Part shown: positions 58,424-64,000 of the stretch, one piece after another | Layout of the letters: each line of letters starts with the position of its first letter | Numbering within the stretch: position 1 is the first letter of the stretch | NCBI GenBank assembly: GCA_022072165.1 | Contig: JAJVIF010000001.1 | Coordinates: 1,426,001-1,490,000, forward strand | Direction of reading: 5' to 3' | Source: a bacterium | Lineage (GTDB): Bacteria > JAJVIF01 | Length of the DNA: 64,000 bases | The notes under the pieces: generated by a model | The model's database searches: none | Told to the model about the DNA's origin: nothing | What the model saw: the letters and a program-made list of their open reading frames with translations, nothing else | Translations under genes and position numbers: made by a program

Positions 58424-59456
58424 GCCCTTCGAGTTCTGGACATTGCGCGCGCCAGGGCGCCCATTGCTCTTCGGTGAGGACCCGGGAGCTCCATTCTTCC
58501 GGGGGGACCAGGTCGACCGTGGACTTGAAGCGTCGATGGAGCCAGAGCCACTGTCCGGGATATGCCCGGATCATGGCGAGGTAATGCTCATGGATACGGG
58601 CGGTGTTGAGGAGTCCATCGAGTTCGGCGTTGCCCGAGTCGAAACTCGTGAAGGGAGGACCATAAACCGGGCGGTACTGATCCCCATCCCAGACCGCGGT
58701 CAGCAGCATCGCCGGGACTTTGTACCGCTGCATGAGGAAGCCGGGGCCTTTGACACAGGAGGCGAGGCGTCCGGCCACCGGGACAAACACGCCATCCCGC
58801 CCCCCATTCTGATCCGCAATCAGCCCCAGGATCACTTTGTCCTTGCGACGCAGGGTTTCGATGAGCTTGCGGGAATTTTCCTGCGACAGGAAATGGTCGA
58901 TGCCAATCCCCTCCCGCAGATCGATGGCCAGATCCGTGAGCCGGGAGTCGCGCTGGGCTTTGCCTGCGGCGGCCATGGGGACATCGGTCACGATATGCGC
59001 TCCCGCCCACTCCCAGCTGCCGATGTGCATTCCCAGTCCGATCATGGCGCCCTGATCCGAGGCGAGATAGTTGTTCCAGTATTCTCCCCCCACAGCCGGA
59101 GCAGCCTGGGCACGGATGTCTTCAGCGCTGTAGAGGGGAAAGCGGAGGAAGTCGACCATCGTGCGGGCCAGGGTCCGCATGGACTCCTGCAGAATCAGGT
59201 CGGGATGCGCCCCTTCCGGTTGATTCGCAAGGACATCGGCGATTTGTGCAAGTGCATTGCGAAAGTTGCGGCGCAGGAAGGGCATTTTCAGCGCCAGTCC
59301 TGCGAGCCGGTCGGCCAGTTGCAGGGCCGCAGGTCGCGACATCTGCCGGACCCGCCAGGCGAGGCCCCGGGTGCCAGCCAGCTCCAGTTGTCGCCGGACT
59401 TTCAGCCGCCAGGGAATCGCGGGCACCGCATCGGTGGGGGGAGCAGCCGTGGCCAT
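58398..59456 (-). CDS. LpxL/HtrB-like lysophospholipid acyltransferase
   Basis: A 352-residue acyltransferase of the lipid A late acyltransferase family. GLGMHIGSWEWAGAHIV carries the HX4E-type catalytic pair (GMHIGSWE). GLIADQNGGRDGVFVPVAGR, with the DQ motif, and QWLWLHRRFKSTVDL, with the C-terminal WxxRR-like end, are the other family blocks. In lipid A assembly it would add a secondary acyl chain at the inner membrane. The N-terminal segment is amphipathic and there is no clear membrane helix. ATG at 59456 has TACAAT (59471-59466) 9 nt upstream. Confidence 0.87.
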   Translation of the reverse strand: MATAAPPTDAVPAIPWRLKVRRQLELAGTRGLAWRVRQMSRPAALQLADRLAGLALKMPFLRRNFRNALAQIADVLANQPEGAHPDLILQESMRTLARTMVDFLRFPLYSAEDIRAQAAPAVGGEYWNNYLASDQGAMIGLGMHIGSWEWAGAHIVTDVPMAAAGKAQRDSRLTDLAIDLREGIGIDHFLSQENSRKLIETLRRKDKVILGLIADQNGGRDGVFVPVAGRLASCVKGPGFLMQRYKVPAMLLTAVWDGDQYRPVYGPPFTSFDSGNAELDGLLNTARIHEHYLAMIRAYPGQWLWLHRRFKSTVDLVPPEEWSSRVLTEEQWAPWRAQCPELEGLTERLRGA

Positions 59457-59551
59457 CGGGAAGTGATTGTACGGGGCGCTGCCGCGGGGGGAGACCGGGT
59501 TCCTATAATCGCGGCCGGTATCTCAACTCTGGCCGCCGGACCTGCCCCATG
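59454..59551. promoter_or_regulatory. Divergent promoters, acyltransferase and mtnA
   Basis: TACAAT on the minus strand (59471-59466) ends 9 nt before the acyltransferase ATG (leaderless). TATAAT on the plus strand (59504-59509) serves mtnA, with a leader of about 33 nt. Confidence 0.6.
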
Positions 59552-60622
59552 CCCCCGACTCCCGACATGATTCCGATCTGGCGGCAGGGTGACGACATCT
59601 GGATCGTCGACCAGCGTCGCCTCCCCGGGAGCTGGCACGAAGTCCGGATCGCCACGGTCGAGACCATGGCGGAGGCCATCCGGACCCTGGCGGTCCGGGG
59701 CGCTCCAGCGATTGGCATCGCCGGAGGCTACGGCTACTGGATCGCCGCCAGGCTCTTGCTGGCCGAACACCCGCAACTGAACGCTGCAGCATTGCAGGCA
59801 GAGCTGACTGCTGCAGCCACGGTGCTCCGCGAGACCCGTCCGACCGCCGTCAATCTCGGTTGGGCACTGGACCGAATGGAACGGGTTGCGCAGGCGCTCC
59901 TCGCGACAGGCGAGGTCCCGGCGAACTTCACAGCGCTCCTGGGAGTCGCAGCGCAGGCCATCGCGGATGAAGACCTGACGATGTGCCGGCGGATCGGGGC
60001 GGCCGGTGCCGCACTGATTCAGAGCGGCGAGGCGATCCTGACGCACTGCAATGCTGGCGGGCTGGCGACTGGCGGCTACGGCACGGCGCTGGGGGTCCTG
60101 CGGGCCGCCCACGCAACAGGGAAGGCGATTCATGTCTATGTGGATGAGACCCGTCCTCTAGGACAGGGTGCCCGCCTGACGACCTACGAGCTGCATCATG
60201 CCCGCATCCCCTACACCCTCATTACCGACAGCATGGCCGGGAGTCTGATGGCGTCGGGACGGATTCAGCGTGTCATCACCGGGGCAGACCGGATCGCGGC
60301 CAATGGCGATGCCGTGAACAAAATCGGCACCTACAGCGTGGCGGTCCTCGCCCGGCATCACGGAATTCCGTTCCACATCGCGGCGCCCTCCAGTACGGTC
60401 GATTTGTCGCTTATGACCGGCGCGGCGATTCCCATTGAAGAGCGGGCGACGACGGAAGTCACCGCGCCCTATGGGGCAGCGGAGTACTTCGCCGAGGTTC
60501 CGGTCTGGAACCCGGCGTTTGACTGCACACCGGCGACGCTGATCGCATCAATCATCACGGAGCAGGGCGTGCTGGAGGGGCCGTACATCGGACGGCTCGC
60601 GGCGCATCTGGGCGCGGAATAG
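59549..60622 (+). CDS. mtnA: S-methyl-5-thioribose-1-phosphate isomerase
   Basis: MtnA isomerises methylthioribose-1-phosphate in methionine salvage. The 357-residue protein of the eIF2B-related fold has RTLAVRGAPAIGIAGGYG, RPTAVNLGWALDRM, ILTHCNAGGLATGGYGTALGV with the catalytic cysteine, VYVDETRPLGQGARLTTYEL and VITGADRIAANGDAVNKIGTY with the catalytic aspartate. IEERATTEVT is the terminal block. The ATG at 59549 is the first plausible start after TATAAT; there is no strong ribosome binding site. A ribose-1,5-bisphosphate isomerase paralog is unlikely given the close match. Confidence 0.93.
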   Translation: MPPTPDMIPIWRQGDDIWIVDQRRLPGSWHEVRIATVETMAEAIRTLAVRGAPAIGIAGGYGYWIAARLLLAEHPQLNAAALQAELTAAATVLRETRPTAVNLGWALDRMERVAQALLATGEVPANFTALLGVAAQAIADEDLTMCRRIGAAGAALIQSGEAILTHCNAGGLATGGYGTALGVLRAAHATGKAIHVYVDETRPLGQGARLTTYELHHARIPYTLITDSMAGSLMASGRIQRVITGADRIAANGDAVNKIGTYSVAVLARHHGIPFHIAAPSSTVDLSLMTGAAIPIEERATTEVTAPYGAAEYFAEVPVWNPAFDCTPATLIASIITEQGVLEGPYIGRLAAHLGAE

Positions 60623-60635
60623 CTCCCATCAAAAA

Positions 60636-60653
60636 GACGACCCGAAGGTCGCC
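60636..60653 (-). terminator. Rho-independent terminator of the 60696 gene
   Basis: On the minus strand GGCGACC-TTCG-GGTCGTC forms a 7-bp stem with a TTCG tetraloop, followed by TTTTTGATGG. It lies just past the convergent mtnA stop. Confidence 0.85.
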
Positions 60654-60695
60654 CTGATCTGGTTGCCCTGTTTACTCACTAAAGAAAGCTCGGCG

Positions 60696-61781
60696 TTAGT
60701 ATCCGGAGTCGTCATCGGAGCCATCGATAATGATCGGCTCCCCGGCTCGCGGTGCCGTGGTCGTGGGCATGGGAGCCGGAGCCCCCAGGGCTTCGACCGT
60801 CACCCAGGCGGTGAGTTCCACGGTAAACGTCCCCTCCTGGTACCCCTCGTTCGTGATTTCCCAGAAATCGATGCTGCCGGTGACCTGCTCAGGCATGGGC
60901 GTATTGCGTCCGCGGGCAGCCTCGCCGATAGCCCGACGGACCGCCATTCGGAGAGCTTCCTCCCGGGCGCGGTCGAAGCCATCAGCGATGCTGCTGCTCG
61001 GGACGTCGGCCCGGGCGGTGTACCCGGAGCCCCGTCGTTTTGCGCCGTAGGTGCTGTAGGGCATCCCCAGGTCGAAGTGGAACTGAACGACGCCTTCATA
61101 GACTTTGGCATCGCGGAACTGGAGCTGAGGTACGCCGGACTGCGGCCCGGGCTGGAAGGTGATGAGATCCTGCCGCTTCACATAGGTGAACTTCAGGCCG
61201 TTGGTGAGCTGATCGGCGACCGTGACGGCCTTGAGGATCGCGACATTCGGCAGGGATTGCGTGGTACGAGCCTCCGCCAGGACCGAGTCAGGCACCAGCA
61301 CCATCAGCGGCACTTCCTGGCCCTCCAGTGGACCATCGGCGAGCACCTGCTTCAGGGGCGAGAAGCTCTCGTCTTCCAGCTTCGCCTGGATGTCCGCCGA
61401 GGTCATGGGGGGCTCATCAGCTTCGTCACTGCCGCCAGTGATGTCCCAGTCGTGGAGGCTGACATCCGGCGGGAGGTCATCGTTGATGACATCGATCGCC
61501 CAGGCCAGGAAGGAATCGCCTCCCCGGTAGCTCCAGATGAAGGTGTCTTCCGCGATGTCGCCGAAGGGCTCCCCATCGTCCCAACTGGTTGAGATGCCGT
61601 CATTGTAGTACTCGTCTGCGTCTTCATCCGACATCGCCGAGGGGTCATCGTCGCCCTCTTGGTCATCGGCCAGGATCGGGTCCTCCCCGGTTTCGTCATC
61701 GTCATCGCCCCCCTGAGCGACAGCGAGTGAAGGCACCAGCAGGAGGGTGGAGCAGAAGAGCGCGAGCCAGAGGCGAGACAT
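60696..61781 (-). CDS. Exported acidic protein of unknown function
   Basis: A 361-residue protein with a cleavable signal (LWLALFCSTLLLVPSLAVAQG, cut near VAQ-GG). The mature N-terminus is a low-complexity acidic stretch of Asp, Glu and Gly over about 60 residues. Further on is a mixed alpha/beta part with GVVQFHFDLGMPYSTYGAKRR and AREEALRMAVRRAIGEAARG. The end is TVELTAWVTVEAL, then a Pro/Asp-rich tail. I recognise no family. The promoter TATACT (61831-61826) leaves a leader of about 40 nt with GGAG. The acidic region suggests calcium or metal binding but has no repeat motif. Confidence 0.65.
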   Translation of the reverse strand: MSRLWLALFCSTLLLVPSLAVAQGGDDDDETGEDPILADDQEGDDDPSAMSDEDADEYYNDGISTSWDDGEPFGDIAEDTFIWSYRGGDSFLAWAIDVINDDLPPDVSLHDWDITGGSDEADEPPMTSADIQAKLEDESFSPLKQVLADGPLEGQEVPLMVLVPDSVLAEARTTQSLPNVAILKAVTVADQLTNGLKFTYVKRQDLITFQPGPQSGVPQLQFRDAKVYEGVVQFHFDLGMPYSTYGAKRRGSGYTARADVPSSSIADGFDRAREEALRMAVRRAIGEAARGRNTPMPEQVTGSIDFWEITNEGYQEGTFTVELTAWVTVEALGAPAPMPTTTAPRAGEPIIIDGSDDDSGY

Positions 61782-61982
61782 GGGGTGACTCCGTTTCAGG
61801 AAGGCCAAATCCTGGACCACCAGTCAGTATACAAGGTGTCGTGCAGTCCGGTGGCGGTGACTGAGAGTACAGACGCGGCTTTCGGGTTCAGCGTCCGGCC
61901 CCATAGAGTCCAGCAGGAGCGGTGGAGGTGTGCCACAATCCGGACAGGTCGCCAGGTTCTTCCAGCCGTTGGGTCTGCCGTG

Positions 61983-64000
61983 ATGCCACCAGCAATCGAT
62001 CGCCAGTTACTGCTCGGACCGCCAGGAAGCCCTCTTACGGATCGGGTCCTCGAGGATTTTGCTGCCCGGCTGCGGGATCCCGCCACCGACCCCCGGCGAG
62101 TCCTGCTGCTGGTCCCCAATCACGCGGCGGTCCGGAATTGTCAGCGACGGCTGCAACAGCGGGCCGACCTCCCGGCCCTCCCCGACTCCATCGTCCCCCT
62201 GAGTGCGCTGCCCCGACGTTTGGGAGCGATCCCGCCGGGCCGTTCGTTGCCCACGATGGTTGAGGGCTTGCTGTTGCGCGGAGCATTAGCGGAGGTCGCG
62301 GCCAAACATCAACGACAGGGAAATGAGCCCCTGTTACCAGCGCATCGGGCGGGGGTGTTGCGGGCGGTCCGGGATCAGATTCGGGAATGCAAGCAGGCGG
62401 CGTATCTGCCGGCCAAAGTGGAAGAACTGCAGTGGAACGAGCCGGAGGCGCGGACCCTGGGGCTCTTTCCCTGGGCACCGCTGAACCGGGTCTCTCAGGA
62501 GCAGGGAGCCCGGCATCGGCAATCGCTTTTGCAGCAGTTCGCCGAAGTCTGGAGCGCTTATGAAACGCGCATCCACGCTGATCGCCCCCTTCCAGATGGC
62601 GGCCTGTTGCCAGGCTGGCTCGACAGCGCGGACCAGTTGCTCTTTGGCGCAGTCGCGCTGGAGTCCACGCCGCCGGACCTCGACTGGCTCGGCATCGATG
62701 GCTTTACCGAGTTCACCGCCCTGCAATGGCGACTCCTTCAGCCCCTCCTCCTGACTCCGGTGGTCCGCTTCGCGTTACCTGTCGATCGACTGGAGGACGG
62801 ATTCTTCCTGTCGGATGCAGACCCGCGTCGCTGGTTCAGCGCCATCCTGATACAGGAGCGATTTTTCGAAGCGGTCCACGTCCAGACCGACGCCGGTGCG
62901 CTGACATCGCTCTATGGTCTGCTCCCCGCAGTTACCCGGAGCGAACCGCTGGCGTCCACGCCCCTGCCGGGGGTCATCCTGAGTCGACCGCATGATCGGT
63001 CCCGGGAAGTCGCCTCGGTGTTGCGACGTGTCCAGCTTCGCATCCAGGCGGATCCAGCGGTGCGATACCGGCATCACGCGCTCGTCGTGCGCGATCTGGC
63101 GACGTACGGTCCGTTACTGGAGCGTGAGGCCTCACTCCTCGGGATCCCAATGCGTATTGAGCAGTCGCGGCCACTCACCGACCATCCGCTGGGGCAGGCC
63201 TGGGTCCGGGCCTGCCGTCTATTAGGGAGTCCGGAATGGACACCCGCGGGGGTACTGGAAATTCTGCAGCCCCTCACGGCCAACGAGGCGGTGTTCCGGG
63301 CGTCAGGGCAACTTCAGTCGTATCTGAGCGGACGCGCCTTGCCGACCAGCCCCGAAGAGTGGCGGTCGCTTCTGAAATCGCTGCCAACAATCTGGGAGGA
63401 ATCGCTGGCACCGGTCATCAGCCTCGTGGCGGACCTGCTGGACGCCCGGGACCATGCCGCCACCGGCGACCCGCAGGACTTCATTGATGCGGCGGTCGGC
63501 TGGCTGCAGGGGACGCTGCTTCCGCTCTGGCGACGCGAACAAACCGAGGATGCGGGAGTCGGCGGGACTGTCGCCTCGACTCTCCTGACGCTGGCGACGC
63601 TGCTGCTGGAACTCCCGGTCGATGCGGCCGCCCTGCAGGAACTGGAGATGGCTCCCTGGACGCTGATCGAACAGGCACTGGCATCGACCTCCTGGGAAGT
63701 CCGGGACGCCCGTCGCGAAGTCCTGCGAGTGGTCGATGCGGAAAGCGCTCGGGACATCGAGGCGGACCACATCGCCATTCTTGGGCTGACGCTGGGGAGC
63801 TGGCCGCGACGTCCGGCATCAGAGCCGTTTTTCGATGACGATTTGCGTCGGCTCCTCTCCGAGACACAGCGTGGTGAAGGAGCGGAACGACATCGGCGAC
63901 TCGATGCCTGGTCACGTCCGGACTGGAAAACCGAAGACACGACGCTGGCACTCGAAGGCTGGCTCTTCCGGGTCGCCTGCGGACGGGCGCGATCAACACT
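61983..64000 (+). CDS. AddB-like / PD-(D/E)XK-associated helicase-nuclease subunit, cut by window end
   Basis: The frame stays open from the ATG at 61983 to the last base (672 codons), so the gene continues. The N-terminus RRVLLLVPNHAAVRNCQRRLQ is a Walker-like region without a complete P-loop, as in AddB. DWLGIDGFTEFTALQWRLLQPLL, REVASVLRRVQLRIQADPAVRYRHHALVVRDLATYGPLLEREASLLGIPMRIEQSRPLTDHPL and ADHIAILGLTLGSWPRRPASEPFFDDDLRRLL are typical AddB/RexB-type blocks. The C-terminal nuclease is beyond the window. AddB partners AddA in double-strand break repair; look for addA next to it. The GTG just before the ATG is an alternative start. Confidence 0.72.
   Translation, partial: MPPAIDRQLLLGPPGSPLTDRVLEDFAARLRDPATDPRRVLLLVPNHAAVRNCQRRLQQRADLPALPDSIVPLSALPRRLGAIPPGRSLPTMVEGLLLRGALAEVAAKHQRQGNEPLLPAHRAGVLRAVRDQIRECKQAAYLPAKVEELQWNEPEARTLGLFPWAPLNRVSQEQGARHRQSLLQQFAEVWSAYETRIHADRPLPDGGLLPGWLDSADQLLFGAVALESTPPDLDWLGIDGFTEFTALQWRLLQPLLLTPVVRFALPVDRLEDGFFLSDADPRRWFSAILIQERFFEAVHVQTDAGALTSLYGLLPAVTRSEPLASTPLPGVILSRPHDRSREVASVLRRVQLRIQADPAVRYRHHALVVRDLATYGPLLEREASLLGIPMRIEQSRPLTDHPLGQAWVRACRLLGSPEWTPAGVLEILQPLTANEAVFRASGQLQSYLSGRALPTSPEEWRSLLKSLPTIWEESLAPVISLVADLLDARDHAATGDPQDFIDAAVGWLQGTLLPLWRREQTEDAGVGGTVASTLLTLATLLLELPVDAAALQELEMAPWTLIEQALASTSWEVRDARREVLRVVDAESARDIEADHIAILGLTLGSWPRRPASEPFFDDDLRRLLSETQRGEGAERHRRLDAWSRPDWKTEDTTLALEGWLFRVACGRARST

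Noticed and set aside
1-64000. CRISPR arrays, insertion sequences, prophage or integration sites
   Set aside because: No regularly spaced repeats, transposase or integrase motifs, or direct-repeat-flanked segments were seen. Neither tRNA gene has an adjoining duplicated 3' end or integrase.

Overview
The window is GC-rich, densely packed bacterial chromosome with no mobile element, prophage or CRISPR array. The organism is a diderm that makes lipopolysaccharide: waaA, kdsB, an MsbA-type flippase and an LpxL-type acyltransferase are present. It appears to make menaquinone by the futalosine route (mqnA, mqnE). Other genes cover queuosine precursors (queE, queD), riboflavin (ribE, ribD), pyrimidine salvage and synthesis (upp, udk, pyrD), the methyl cycle (ahcY, mtnA) and nitrogen assimilation (glnA). 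The phylum cannot be fixed from the sequence; nothing points to a well-studied model lineage.

Layout. 0-6.6 kb: an O-methyltransferase end, two ABC transport systems on either side of queE, and a HAD phosphatase. 6.6-11.9 kb: queD, the CCA-adding enzyme, mqnA, ribE, tRNA-Cys and two unknown genes. 12-18.6 kb: two very large tandem secreted lipoproteins facing a LolA-like exported protein. 18.6-23.3 kb: ribD, rhodanese, a thioredoxin-like ferredoxin, an acetyltransferase, upp, tRNA-Gly and an orphan FlhB C-terminal domain. 23.4-30 kb: a third large lipoprotein, a lipid kinase, a HEXXH-containing unknown, clpS and glnA. 30.3-39.6 kb: enoyl-CoA hydratase, a TolB-like propeller, mqnE, a ferredoxin, a P-type ATPase coupled to a CtlX-like hydrolase, pyrD and ahcY. 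39.7-45.3 kb: two more large lipoproteins and a 47-residue lipoprotein. 45.4-56.9 kb: a degenerate nucleoside phosphorylase, a sugar-type symporter, a CHAD-like protein, the waaA-udk / msbA-kdsB envelope cluster, an AI-2E family membrane protein, and mnmA coupled to an IscU-like protein. 56.9-57.7 kb: no gene, but a probable structured non-coding RNA. 57.7-64 kb: a CPBP protease, lpxL-like, mtnA, an acidic exported protein and the start of an AddB-like nuclease.

Three observations stand out. First, about twenty genes have a -10 hexamer (TAGAAT, TACAAT, TACACT, TATCCT, TACGCT and similar) whose last base lies only 6-10 nt before the start codon. These transcripts should be leaderless, and the pattern resolves several start codons, including GTG starts. 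Second, five large lipoproteins share an N-terminal domain marked by HPF/HPY and NADGY motifs, and several end in Asp-box or propeller-like regions; I do not recognise this domain. Third, positions 57100-57590 carry a good promoter, nested stems and a terminator but no convincing ORF. All functional statements rest on reading the sequence; no database search was run.
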